Positions 8,516 through 17,361 of a DNA stretch of 64,000 nucleotides are shown here, in pieces (the first letter of the stretch is position 1; every line of letters begins with the position of its first letter). Under the pieces are notes generated by a model. The model was not told the DNA's origin. It ran no database searches and saw nothing but the letters and a program-made list of their open reading frames with translations. Source of the DNA: Oxalobacter formigenes. GTDB taxonomy: Bacteria; Pseudomonadota; Gammaproteobacteria; Burkholderiales; Burkholderiaceae_D. Location of the stretch: the NCBI RefSeq assembly GCF_027158485.1, contig NZ_JAMKYJ010000003.1. One strand, 5' to 3'. The translations under genes and the position numbers were made by a program.

Positions 8516-9583
8516 TCAGAAGTTGTGAGTCATACCGAACTGGACACCCGTAATGGATGTGTTTTCGGTTCCCATATCGTTGTTCAGGCTGGCCACATAG
8601 CCGTTGTCGCTGTCCAGATACGAAACGACCGCATAAAGCGACGTCCGTTTCGACAGGTCGTAAGTGTAGCCAAGTGCGTACTTGTTGGCGTTTCCGTGAA
8701 CAGTCCCGTCCACGGTAGCGCGGTTATAAGAGGCATTGACCGTACCGGCACCCACCTTGTACTGAAGGCCTAGAAGCCATGTTTTCTGTGTGACCGGCGA
8801 ATCGATGTCATCCAGATTCAGGACGGAAAGATCCTTCAGATTACTTTTCTGGTAACCGAGCGAGAGACGGACAGGATCGAAATCCCATGCCCCGCCCAGA
8901 TTCCAGACATATGAACGGTCCGAATCGGCCTGCCGGCTGAAATTGCCCGTCAGAAAAAGCGGACCGTTCTCATACCTGAGCGAAACACCGAAACCGTCGT
9001 TGAAAATATCCCGGCTAATCGTACGGTCATGATCGTCCGCCCCGAGCGTATACGTCAGCCCGAAGCGAACGCCGGAGAATAGAGGACTGTCGTAGCGGAT
9101 CGTATTGGAAAGCTGTTCGGATCGCAGCAAACTGTACTTTGCCAGCGAAGAACCGGTCGTTCCCTGCAAGAAAGGATCAATGTCCGTATAATATTCAACG
9201 GACATTTCATTAACCCGGCCCAAACGGAAAGCCCCCCAGTTCCCTTCAAGCCCGACATTGGCGGCACCTGTCCAGTCGATAGTCTGTCTCCGATTGCCTA
9301 ACGCTCTTGAAATGGAATCATCAAGGCTGTATGTATCCTTGTTTGTCCCATCCGGTAACTGAAACTGTCTCTCGAGCTGGAAAGTGGCCCTTAACCCACT
9401 TCCCAGCTCTTCCGTACCCCTGAATCCGATGACGTTCGCGTTGTTTTCATCCATCCGCACATCGCTTCCCGATTCCTTGATGAATCCCGTATCGACAGTC
9501 CCGTAAATCGTGACATTAGTCTGCGCATGAGCGATGCCCAGCGCAAACCCCATGCCTGCAAAAACAATGAGTTTTCGTTTCAT
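8516..9583 (-). CDS. trimeric outer membrane porin, Fur-box linked, heads the feo run
   Basis: The product has 355 residues with a 20-residue signal peptide ending AHA. The mature protein starts QTNVTIYGTVDTGFIKESG and ends THNF with the terminal aromatic residue of porins. It is a close paralogue of the porin at 1045-2124; segments such as LDDSISRALGNR and QTIDWTGAANVGLEG are nearly identical, while surface loops differ. A Fur-like box lies about 80 bp upstream. The gene is followed in the same direction by feoA-feoA-feoB. That context suggests a channel for iron or small chelates under iron limitation; direct substrate evidence is absent. Confidence 0.95.
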   Translation of the reverse strand: MKRKLIVFAGMGFALGIAHAQTNVTIYGTVDTGFIKESGSDVRMDENNANVIGFRGTEELGSGLRATFQLERQFQLPDGTNKDTYSLDDSISRALGNRRQTIDWTGAANVGLEGNWGAFRLGRVNEMSVEYYTDIDPFLQGTTGSSLAKYSLLRSEQLSNTIRYDSPLFSGVRFGLTYTLGADDHDRTISRDIFNDGFGVSLRYENGPLFLTGNFSRQADSDRSYVWNLGGAWDFDPVRLSLGYQKSNLKDLSVLNLDDIDSPVTQKTWLLGLQYKVGAGTVNASYNRATVDGTVHGNANKYALGYTYDLSKRTSLYAVVSYLDSDNGYVASLNNDMGTENTSITGVQFGMTHNF

Positions 9584-9659
9584 TGGTAATCCCTGAATGA
9601 ATTGTTAAAGATCGATATGCCTGCAGGCGGGAAATATTATATGGCTGTAAATGTCATAT

Positions 9660-9678
9660 GTAAATAATAATCATTCTC
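9660..9678 (-). promoter_or_regulatory. Fur-like iron box upstream of porin-feo
   Basis: GTAAATAATAATCATTCTC matches the Fur consensus at 15 of 19 positions by eye, including the ATAATCATT core. It lies 77 bp before the porin start. Strand is given for the controlled gene. The related box before the other porin ends in the same ATCATTCTC. Confidence 0.68.
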
Positions 9679-9912
9679 ATTCAATAAATTCTTCTGTCTG
9701 GTTTTTCAACATGAGAAAAACGGGCACCGCCAGAAAAACGGTTAAAAAAAAGAGATTTAATGATGAGATTTCCGTCACTTGAAAAAACGTGAACCGGCAT
9801 TCGACATTTCTGAACAAGCCCGTCTATCTTGCTGATAAATAACAATATCCCCTTGAAGATTACCGATACGATCCTGAATATGAATCACTCAACTCTGGAA
9901 AGGATCCGGATC

Positions 9913-10464
9913 ATGAAAATCAAATTCCTGAAGTCTTCCGTGCTGACGGGTGTTTTGGGTATGTTGGGCATATTCTGTGTGTCGATCCCGACACAGGCAG
10001 TCAACGTAAACGGCGTCATCAACGCGACGATTACCCTGGCAGGCGCCTGTTCAATCAACGGAAGTGCGCCGGTAGCCGGTGCAACCTGGGGAACGCTTGA
10101 TTTCGGTTCGCAATCGACCCTTTTCACGACGGCGACGGCACAGGTCAACGGCTCCGGCTCATCCCCGATTTCGCTGCAGTGCGCCACCACGACCCCTCCT
10201 ACACTGACGATCATCAGCGGAACCAATGACCCCAATGCCGGGTCTGGCCATTTGCATGCCATGGCAAACGGTTCCAAATACGTTTCTTACGACATATATA
10301 CCGATGCCGGCCACAGCAGCAAAATCACCAACGGCACTGCGTTCTTTACCAGCGCCAACAATGGAACAGCAGAATCCGTCAATATCTATGGACAGGCATC
10401 GGGAGGCTCCGGATTGACGCCCGGAAACTATACCGACACCCTGACCGTCCAGCTGACTTACTGA
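9913..10464 (+). CDS. spore coat U (SCPU) domain pilin-like subunit
   Basis: The product has 183 residues from the ATG at 9913, preceded by an AAAGGATCC-type ribosome site. An upstream ATG at 9829 would bury the signal peptide behind 28 residues. The signal peptide runs to about residue 29 (TQA). The mature part has the SCPU pattern: Cys in AGACSING, WGTLDFGSQST, a second Cys in SLQCATT, and the closing LTPGNYTDTLTVQLTY. The last strand is the type that donates to a usher-assembled fibre. It is the first gene of a five-gene chaperone-usher operon and is probably the main fibre subunit. Confidence 0.9.
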   Translation: MKIKFLKSSVLTGVLGMLGIFCVSIPTQAVNVNGVINATITLAGACSINGSAPVAGATWGTLDFGSQSTLFTTATAQVNGSGSSPISLQCATTTPPTLTIISGTNDPNAGSGHLHAMANGSKYVSYDIYTDAGHSSKITNGTAFFTSANNGTAESVNIYGQASGGSGLTPGNYTDTLTVQLTY

Positions 10465-10480
10465 CCAAACCGGTGCCAGG

Positions 10481-11014
10481 ATGGGAAGGGTCCGTGATTT
10501 TTCAGCGATATGCCTTGCCGCATGCCTGTTACCGTTACCGGCACTGGGAGACTGCACACTGAGTTCCTCCCCTTCCGGATGTCCGTTTCAGGTACAGGCG
10601 ATCATCCAGAACGGCTGTCTGGTATCGGGCAGTACAGGCACGCCTGTATTCGGCACGCTGAATTTCGGCACGCAATCCACACTCTCGACCCAGACGGTCA
10701 ATGCCTCGCTCGTTGCTAACGCTTCTTACCAATTGAATTGCACTCCCAATATGAGTCTCACGATGTCTCTCGATGGAGGCCAGAATTACAGCGGCGGCAG
10801 GCGGCTTGCCCGAACGGGTGGCGGGACACTGCTTTACCAATTGTATTCCGACGCGGCGTATCAGAACGCCATCGGGCTGAATCAGGCCGTAACGATCGCG
10901 AGCGTCGGGACAGGCAACAATATTACCCTGCCGATATACGGCAGGTTGACCCTGCCGGGCAACGCCAGGCCGGGAACCTATACCGATACAGTCGTGGTCA
11001 CGCTGTCATGGTAA
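10481..11014 (+). CDS. SCPU domain pilin-like subunit, minor
   Basis: The product has 177 residues with a signal peptide ending near residue 23 (ALG). An N-terminal segment with extra cysteines (GDCTLSSSPSGCPF) precedes the SCPU core, with GCLVSGSTGTPVFGTLNFGT, the second-Cys motif QLNCTPN and the end strand RPGTYTDTVVVTLSW. It starts 16 bases after the first subunit. The additional Cys pair suggests an extra disulfide, perhaps for an adaptor role; that is inference. Confidence 0.88.
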   Translation: MGRVRDFSAICLAACLLPLPALGDCTLSSSPSGCPFQVQAIIQNGCLVSGSTGTPVFGTLNFGTQSTLSTQTVNASLVANASYQLNCTPNMSLTMSLDGGQNYSGGRRLARTGGGTLLYQLYSDAAYQNAIGLNQAVTIASVGTGNNITLPIYGRLTLPGNARPGTYTDTVVVTLSW

Positions 11015-11078
11015 AGCCTTTTTATTTTTAACCGGGATACAAATTGAAAATCATCCCGTTTTTTCAGGATAGACGACC

Positions 11079-11888
11079 ATGATGCGACTGACAGACCTTG
11101 ACGGTAAACAGAACCGTGTTGCCCGGCTCCTGATGCTTGTGGCTGCTTATTTCCTGACCGGGCTGTTGCCCGCTGCGGCGGCCATATTGATCTGGCCGAC
11201 CAATGTTTTTATCGACAGCAAGGAAAAAGCGGCCGCGATGTGGCTGGAAAACCGCGGTAATACCCTGCAAACCTACCAGATGCGGGTGTATTCATGGTCG
11301 CACACCGGTGGCAAGGAAGAGCTGACCGAACAGAACGACATCGTCGGCAGCCCTCCCATCATGCAAATCGAACCCGGCAAACGGCAACTGGTCCGGCTGA
11401 TACGGACCACTCCTGCTCCGCCGGGTAAAGAGCTGACCTACCGTGTCATTCTCGATGAGATTCCCTCTGTCGAGCCTGAAGCGCAGAAGGTAACGAATGG
11501 CGTCAAATTCCGTATGCGCTATTCCATTCCCGTTTTTGTTTTCGGCGAAGGACTTTCCAGCCAGTCCATGCAGGGTAACGGGAAAACCGATGCGGACAAG
11601 GCCATTGTCGATAACTCCCTGTCCTGGCGCATCAAAAACGACCAGAAACAGAAAACACTCGAAGTCAGCAACAAGGGGCCGATACACGTCCACCTGAGAA
11701 ACCTGACGTTTGCGAAGCCGGACGGAATGAAAACCGATCCGGGAGGAGCTGCCGGTTATATCCTGCCGGGCAAAACGATGAGCTGGCCTGTCACGGCCAA
11801 AATGGGTTCCGGCAGCACGCTGCTGGGCATTATCAACGGCAAACAATTAGTCAGAATAAATGCCGCCAATGTCGAAGAAGCCGATTAA
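11079..11888 (+). CDS. periplasmic fimbrial chaperone (PapD-like)
   Basis: The product has 269 residues. A hydrophobic signal peptide (LLMLVAAYFLTGLLPAAAA) is followed by two Ig-like domains. Domain one shows IWPTNVFIDSKEKAAAMWLEN and the edge-strand pattern QIEPGKRQLVRLIR typical of subunit-capping chaperones. Domain two contains WRIKNDQKQKTLEVSNKG and ends with a GYILPGKTMSWPV strand. Chaperones of this family hold SCPU or pilin subunits by donor-strand complementation and deliver them to the usher. The gene overlaps the following usher frame by 29 bases, which suggests coupled translation. Confidence 0.92.
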   Translation: MMRLTDLDGKQNRVARLLMLVAAYFLTGLLPAAAAILIWPTNVFIDSKEKAAAMWLENRGNTLQTYQMRVYSWSHTGGKEELTEQNDIVGSPPIMQIEPGKRQLVRLIRTTPAPPGKELTYRVILDEIPSVEPEAQKVTNGVKFRMRYSIPVFVFGEGLSSQSMQGNGKTDADKAIVDNSLSWRIKNDQKQKTLEVSNKGPIHVHLRNLTFAKPDGMKTDPGGAAGYILPGKTMSWPVTAKMGSGSTLLGIINGKQLVRINAANVEEAD

Positions 11889-14346
11889 AAGGAGACAGTG
11901 CCAGTCAACATTAAAACCGGAAACCCGATATTGCGCAGTATCTGACGACGTTTCAGGCAAAACCGTTACTCGTACCCTCCTGTCCATCCTGATATCCCAT
12001 CTTTTACTGATGGGCTTGCCGGCCGCTTTGACTTCAAATGCCCATGCCGAAAACCGGGCTGCCCTTTCTGCCACGACAAAAGAACGGGACATGAACCTGT
12101 ATCGGGAACTGGTCGCCAATGAACGGCCGACCGGCCATGTCGCCCCTGTCCATTACAGGAACAGGCAGTACTGGGTCAATACACGTGATCTGGCTGCTGC
12201 AGGGATTCCATCTTCTCCCTGGCAACATCAGTTGACCGCCTCCGGTGACACTGACATTGCCCTTGACGATGCAAAAGGCATCAAAGTCCATTACGACAGT
12301 CCTGCCCAGCAATTACGAATCAATGTTCCCGTAAACAGTCTCCCGGAACAGACACTGGACCTGAGGGAAAAGCGGCCTTTTTACCCGCCACAGTCCGGTC
12401 TCGGCATGCTGGTCAATTACGATATCTATGTCCAGAAAAACCAGCAGACTGGAAGCAATACCAACGCATGGAGCGAACTGCGGCTTTTCAGCCCTTACGG
12501 CACACTCGCCAACACCGGCATATACCGGCATAATTTTTCAGACAACCTCTCTGAAAGCCAAAGCGGCTATATCCGTTACGACACCCGCTGGCATTATTCA
12601 GACGAAGTCCGCATCCTGACGTATGAAGCCGGCGATCTCGTGACCCGGGGACTTTCGTGGAACAATCCCGTCCGGATCGGCGGTTTCCAGATATCGAAAA
12701 ACTTCAGTGTCCGGCCCGATATCATAACCTACCCCCTGCCACAGTTTTCCGGATCGGCAGCCGTTCCCTCAACGCTAGACCTGTATCTCGATGGAAACCG
12801 CGCACAAAGCAACCAGTTGAACCCCGGGCCTTTTTCCGTCACGACGACTCCGTTCGTCAACGGAGCAGGCGAAGCGGTCGTGGTGACGACCGATGCCCTT
12901 GGACGACAGGTATCGACCACACTGCCCTTCTACGTCACAGGCGAGCTGCTGAAAAAAGGACTCACGGATTATGCTGCCAGTTTCGGGGTCTTGCGGCAAC
13001 GGTATGGCATTGCCAGTTTCGATTACGGCAAACTGGCTTATAGCGGTAGCCTGAGATATGGGCTGACGGATGCCCTGACCGTCGGGTCGCACGTCGAAGG
13101 CGGGAAATCCCTGACAGTCGGCGGATTGGGTGCAACCGTACGGCTTGGGATGTTCGGCGTGGCGAATGCCTCGTACAGCGCCAGTTCCGGCAACAGGATG
13201 AGTGGCCGGCAAATGACGGGCGGTTATCAATATACCAACCGGCATTTCAATGCTGCGGCCCAATGGGTCCGATACAGCCCAAACTGGCGTGACCTTTCTA
13301 CCATCGGAATCTGGCAGCGGCCTTACCAGCAAAGCGTACAGATCACGGCCGGCATTCCCATTGGGCATTTCGGCAGCCTGAGCGGAGGCATTTTTTCAAT
13401 CAAAAACAATGACGGCAATACGACCCGTCTGACCAACCTGACATGGAGCATTACTCCGGGCAACTTCGGTACATTTTATCTTTCCGCCAACAAATCCAGT
13501 AACGACGGCGACTGGTCCGGTTTCATCCAGTGGATTCTGCCATTCGGAAAACAAAACAGGGATACCATTTCCACTACGACGACGCGCAATCAGCAGGGAG
13601 ACTATTCCCAGCGATTCGATTACAGCCGGACGGTTCCGACTGACGGTGGCCTCGGGTGGAATCTGGGCTACAGTTTCGATTCATCCGGCCCCAACTACCG
13701 GCAGGCCGACCTGACCTGGCGAAACGACAGGATGCAGATGCGTGACGGATTTTATGGCCCCGACAACAACAATACGACATGGGGAGAAATGAGCGGTGCC
13801 CTTGTCATGATGGACAAGTCTGTCTTTGCCACAAACATGGTGCAGGATTCGTTCGTTCTCGTCTCGACTGACGGGGTACCTGCCATTCCGGTACGTTACG
13901 AAAACAACCTGATCGGCACGACCGACCCTGACGGCCATCTGATGGTGCCGTCTGTACCGGGATATTACGCAGCGAAATACGAAATCGATCCCCTGAACCT
14001 TCCGCTGGACATGCAGGTTCCCGAAGTCGAAAAACGCGTCGCCGTCAAATCCGGCAACGGCTATCTCATGCGCTTTCCGGTGAAACAGACCTTGCCTGTC
14101 GGAATCCGGCTCGTCGACAGCCAGAACAAACCATTGCCCGCCGGTTCTGTCGCGCGACTCGCTTCCGGAAAAATTTCGCCAGTCGGTCTGGATGGCTTTG
14201 CATGGTTCGACGACGCCGATCCGGAAAATCGCGTCTCCGTTTCGCTGCCGGATGGCAAGCCGTGCCATACCACATTTTCCGTGGACAGGAAAAAAGCCAA
14301 CGGGACTATCTCGACAGTCGGGCCACTGGAATGCATAAAGGAATGA
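11860..14346 (+). CDS. outer membrane usher for SCPU fibres
   Basis: The product has 828 residues if it starts at ATG 11860. This gives an unusually long N-terminus: the hydrophobic signal core (TLLSILISHLLLMGLPAAL) is at about residues 39-57 and cleavage follows NAHA near 63. No better in-frame ATG or GTG exists downstream of the AAAAGGAG motif at 11887. The N-domain (LYRELVANERPTGHV) is followed by a beta-barrel, the plug region (TTPFVNGAGEAVVVTTDALG) and a C-terminal domain with a Cys near residue 808 and another at 825. Ushers form the assembly pore for chaperone-delivered subunits. It is a little short of classical PapC-type length, as is common for SCPU ushers. Confidence 0.92.
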   Translation: MPPMSKKPIKRRQCQSTLKPETRYCAVSDDVSGKTVTRTLLSILISHLLLMGLPAALTSNAHAENRAALSATTKERDMNLYRELVANERPTGHVAPVHYRNRQYWVNTRDLAAAGIPSSPWQHQLTASGDTDIALDDAKGIKVHYDSPAQQLRINVPVNSLPEQTLDLREKRPFYPPQSGLGMLVNYDIYVQKNQQTGSNTNAWSELRLFSPYGTLANTGIYRHNFSDNLSESQSGYIRYDTRWHYSDEVRILTYEAGDLVTRGLSWNNPVRIGGFQISKNFSVRPDIITYPLPQFSGSAAVPSTLDLYLDGNRAQSNQLNPGPFSVTTTPFVNGAGEAVVVTTDALGRQVSTTLPFYVTGELLKKGLTDYAASFGVLRQRYGIASFDYGKLAYSGSLRYGLTDALTVGSHVEGGKSLTVGGLGATVRLGMFGVANASYSASSGNRMSGRQMTGGYQYTNRHFNAAAQWVRYSPNWRDLSTIGIWQRPYQQSVQITAGIPIGHFGSLSGGIFSIKNNDGNTTRLTNLTWSITPGNFGTFYLSANKSSNDGDWSGFIQWILPFGKQNRDTISTTTTRNQQGDYSQRFDYSRTVPTDGGLGWNLGYSFDSSGPNYRQADLTWRNDRMQMRDGFYGPDNNNTTWGEMSGALVMMDKSVFATNMVQDSFVLVSTDGVPAIPVRYENNLIGTTDPDGHLMVPSVPGYYAAKYEIDPLNLPLDMQVPEVEKRVAVKSGNGYLMRFPVKQTLPVGIRLVDSQNKPLPAGSVARLASGKISPVGLDGFAWFDDADPENRVSVSLPDGKPCHTTFSVDRKKANGTISTVGPLECIKE

Positions 14347-14350
14347 TCAT

Positions 14351-15373
14351 ATGACGTGTCAGATACCATCCATCTGCCTTGAAACCATGAAAAAACCATG
14401 CCTGTGGCTGGTCGCACTTCTCTGTTTTCTGCTTCCGGTCATGGCAAGCGCCGCACCGGGCTGTCAGGCTTCAACCGGAACGGGTACGGCTTCTTTTGGC
14501 TCCCAGACGTCCATCAAGATCAACAGCAGCACGCAAAACACATCGATCGCCAATGCAGGCGTGGCCTGCGGTGGTTCATTATTGACTGTTCTGGGCGCTC
14601 CGGGCTACATCAATGCCGTCGTCTCCACGACCAACGGTTCCAAACTCAAGAATGCCGCGGGTGACACCATTCCCTACCAGATTTTTGCCGACCAGACTTA
14701 CACTTACCAGATCACACCGGGAACGGCGCTCAACTATTACAACTCCACCCTGTTGAACCTTTTGGGTCTCACCGGCAGCAACAACGCTCCCCTGCCGATG
14801 TACTTCAGGACGGTTACCGGAGCCTTGAATCTCAGCAGCGGCACCTATACCGATACGGTAACGGTCAACTGGAGCTGGAGCATCTGCACACTCGTCAGCG
14901 TCGGCAACCTTTGTATCGGCCCCGTCAACACCGGCTCGACCTCAAGCGTCGTCAATCTCAGCCTGACGATCGGCAATGACTGCACCATCAACGCCCCCAA
15001 CATCAGCTTTGGCACCGCCCCTCTTGTCAGTGCCTTTTCGCCTGTCACGCAAACCATCAGCGTCCAGTGTACCAAAGGCACATCTTATACCGTCGGTCTC
15101 TCAGACGGCAGCAATGCATCCAGCGGCCAGCGACGCATGGCCAACGGCGGCAATTACATCAACTATGAAATTTATCAGGGAGCGAGTGGCACCACACGCT
15201 GGGGATCGACGGCAGGACAGACCCGGGCTTCAGGAAGCGCCGACGTCAATCCGGGTGCCGGAACCGGCACTTCAACACAGGGATTCGTTTACAACTCGAA
15301 AGTATTGACAGGCCAGACAACCCCGCCTGCCGGAACCTATACCGATACCGTCGTGATCAGTGTGGGCTTTTAA
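14351..15373 (+). CDS. double-SCPU-domain protein, probable fibre tip adhesin
   Basis: The product has 340 residues. AAAGGA lies about 10 bases before the ATG at 14351; an alternative ATG at 14387 gives a more classical signal peptide (MKKPCLWLVALLCFLLPVM). After a cleavage site near ASAA there are two SCPU domains. The first spans about 40-175, ending SGTYTDTVTVNWSW, and the second about 195-340, starting around NDCTINAPNISFG and ending PAGTYTDTVVISVGF. Two-domain subunits at the end of such operons are usually tip adhesins. It starts 4 bases after the usher stop, and a terminator follows. Confidence 0.87.
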   Translation: MTCQIPSICLETMKKPCLWLVALLCFLLPVMASAAPGCQASTGTGTASFGSQTSIKINSSTQNTSIANAGVACGGSLLTVLGAPGYINAVVSTTNGSKLKNAAGDTIPYQIFADQTYTYQITPGTALNYYNSTLLNLLGLTGSNNAPLPMYFRTVTGALNLSSGTYTDTVTVNWSWSICTLVSVGNLCIGPVNTGSTSSVVNLSLTIGNDCTINAPNISFGTAPLVSAFSPVTQTISVQCTKGTSYTVGLSDGSNASSGQRRMANGGNYINYEIYQGASGTTRWGSTAGQTRASGSADVNPGAGTGTSTQGFVYNSKVLTGQTTPPAGTYTDTVVISVGF

Positions 15374-15407
15374 ATTCAAACCGGCTCCATCCGTGGATCG
15401 GGAAATA

Positions 15408-15435
15408 AAAAAGGTGACGATAACGTCACCTTTTT
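15408..15435. terminator. bidirectional terminator, SCPU operon / glutaredoxin
   Basis: AAAAAGGTGAC (15408-15418) pairs with GTCACCTTTTT (15425-15435). There is a T run on one side and an A run on the other, between two converging genes, so it can serve both strands. Confidence 0.85.
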
Positions 15436-15473
15436 GAAAACGGGATATCCTTAAAGGATGAACAGGCGGAAAA

Positions 15474-15731
15474 TCAGTCTTTCAGCAATTCATCCAGCTC
15501 GCCGCTTTCGACCAGATCGATCAGCTCAGGCAATGCGCCGATATGATCGTATCCGATAAAAATCTGTGGCAAAACATGGCGTTCGGAACGAGCCCACATT
15601 TCAACGGCCAGTTTCATGTCGGTATCGACAGGAATCTTGGTATATTCAATGCCCTTGGCATCGAAAATCCCGACAGCCAGATCGCAAGCGGGGTGGCCAT
15701 CGACACAGTAAATCTCTACTTTTTTGTTCAT
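15474..15731 (-). CDS. glutaredoxin-like protein lacking the first active-site Cys
   Basis: The product has 85 residues, the size of a bacterial glutaredoxin 3. The fold markers are present: VEIYC in strand 1, the cis-proline segment LPQIFIG, and GALPELIDLVESGELDELL at the end. At the active site, where the family has CPYC, this protein has HPAC (His13-Pro-Ala-Cys16), so the nucleophilic N-terminal Cys is replaced by His. A Cys at position 9, four residues earlier, could stand in. It may therefore be a divergent redox protein rather than a normal GSH-dependent reductase. It is a single gene with a shared terminator. Confidence 0.82.
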   Translation of the reverse strand: MNKKVEIYCVDGHPACDLAVGIFDAKGIEYTKIPVDTDMKLAVEMWARSERHVLPQIFIGYDHIGALPELIDLVESGELDELLKD

Positions 15732-15759
15732 CTTGATCCTTCAGTTCGTTAAGGTGAAA

Positions 15760-16440
15760 AGGACAGGAAACTGTCATGCATCGGTCGCAATGGCAGTATT
15801 ATATACTGACTTGCAAATTCGATATCCGCTTCATGACGTCCGGATGATTTCCGACAGGAAAACTGTCGATTCAACAAAAAATATTTTCCTCCATGCACAT
15901 CAGATAACACACAAAAATCACGGATAGACAGTTTACATGCCTCTTGATTTATGGAAAAACCTGAAGTTAACTCAAAAACACGAACTATTTATTCCATAGA
16001 ACATGATGGATAATCAAATTATCCAACGAATGTCTTCTAACGAGCTCATTATGAAGGATAGTTGATCCTTCCTGATTAAAATTTTCTGAAAAATTGTATT
16101 TTCGGGACAATAAAAAACACATCTCACTTGAAACCAATTTTTAAAAAATAAGCCAAAATCCCAAACAAGCCTCACAAACATTTATTAATAAAAAATCTCT
16201 TTACTGCTTTAAGAATAATGACATTTTATCCATTTTTCGGTTCATGGATTTATTGCTATCTGTTTTACACTATCTTCTCCAGTTTGCCCCGTTATAATTT
16301 TTTTGAGAACACAAATCAAGTTATAAATTACGTTGCTTCAGGCCATGAATTTATATTATTAACCGAAAAAAAAGGATATAGTTTATCCTGACTCTCGATT
16401 TTCAATTTATCTATCATCTTTTATTGATTACAAACTATTC
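15760..16440. other. AT-rich intergenic stretch of about 700 bp
   Basis: This region is clearly richer in A and T than its flanks and lacks a supported gene. A 57-codon frame from ATG 16218 to TGA 16391 is open on the plus strand and contains a hydrophobic patch, but it has no ribosome binding site. The segment precedes an equally AT-rich lipoprotein gene and probably holds its promoter. It may be part of a transferred segment. Confidence 0.5.
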
Positions 16441-16451
16441 AAGGAGAAAAA

Positions 16452-17288
16452 ATGAAGATGGGCAAAGTGGCGCTAATTATATTACTGACATCCATTCTTG
16501 CTGCGTGTGGCGGGAAAAGCGGTCAAAACTCTTCTTCAAATATCAAAGGTGAAAATTTTATTAAAAACCTGACAGTCGATGATGCAGGTGCATCACTCGT
16601 TTTGGGCAAATCCGCTCTTTTGAGCAAGGAAGAGGTTTTAAAAACCTTGAATCTTGTTGGTCCGGTCTCATCCTTAAAGATATCGAAAGATTATTTTGCC
16701 AATGAAGTTTCCGCAGATATGCAATATAAAAATCATAATGTCCTTGTCTTTGGAAATGTAAATGACATTGCCAAGGACATCACAGGGAATCCATATCTTT
16801 TATTATCAGGATCAGGCATGTTTCAGGGAGTTCACGCGCAATTTGACAACAATTCCGAAAATACGCTTGCAAAAATCAAAAAAGGCGAAAAGGTGGCTCT
16901 CGTATGCCAGATAAATAATTACATTATGAAAAACGTAATGTTGAATAATTGTGAATTTCTCACCCCTTTCCTCATCAAAAACAAAGACACTTTATACACA
17001 GCCGTACAAAATAATATTAAAACCAACTGGATGATTATTGAATCGGCCAATTATATTGATGGTGATAACATTTGTTTGACTAATGATACCAAAGCATGTC
17101 TGGCCAATATTCGAATACCTGAAAATGGAAATGCAGTCATGTCTATACTTGCCGATGCAGAAAAGAAAATGCTATCCAACAGAACCATATTAGAAAAAAA
17201 ATGGCGTGGGGATTCGCGTTTATCCGAACAGGATATAGCTTCTCGCCTCAAGCAATTTGATGAAATGGCATTACAAAACACAAAGTAA
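16452..17288 (+). CDS. lipoprotein with OB-fold (tRNA_anti-like) domain
   Basis: The product has 278 residues and an AAGGAG site 7 bases before the ATG. The lipobox ILAAC places the lipid Cys at residue 19. Residues about 80-165 (VSADMQYKNHNVLVFGNVND through GEKVALVCQINNYIMKN) have the strand order and spacing of the tRNA_anti-like OB-fold found in many small secreted proteins, a fold match by eye only. Cysteines in LVCQI, LNNCEF and CLTNDTKACL could form disulfides. The C-terminus contains AEKKMLSNRTILEKKWRGD. Base composition is AT-rich, unlike the housekeeping genes. No function is assigned. Confidence 0.72.
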   Translation: MKMGKVALIILLTSILAACGGKSGQNSSSNIKGENFIKNLTVDDAGASLVLGKSALLSKEEVLKTLNLVGPVSSLKISKDYFANEVSADMQYKNHNVLVFGNVNDIAKDITGNPYLLLSGSGMFQGVHAQFDNNSENTLAKIKKGEKVALVCQINNYIMKNVMLNNCEFLTPFLIKNKDTLYTAVQNNIKTNWMIIESANYIDGDNICLTNDTKACLANIRIPENGNAVMSILADAEKKMLSNRTILEKKWRGDSRLSEQDIASRLKQFDEMALQNTK

Positions 17289-17295
17289 AGAACCA

Positions 17296-17324
17296 TAAAA
17301 AAGCCTGTGAAAGCAGGCTTTTTT
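17296..17324 (+). terminator. terminator of the OB-fold lipoprotein gene
   Basis: AAAAAAGCCTG (17296-17306) pairs with CAGGCTTTTTT. The T run follows directly on the plus strand, 8 bases after the lipoprotein stop. With A on the other side it may also act on the converging lanM transcript. Confidence 0.85.
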
Positions 17325-17361
17325 AACCAGTTCCATATAAATTCCTTTTGTGGGGAATTTA

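Noticed and set aside
11898..11900. GTG after AAAAGGAGACA as usher start
   Set aside because: The spacing is ideal but the codon is not in the usher frame.
16218..16391. 57-codon plus-strand frame in the AT-rich gap
   Set aside because: It is open and partly hydrophobic but has no ribosome site and a composition expected of random AT-rich DNA. Kept only as a note.
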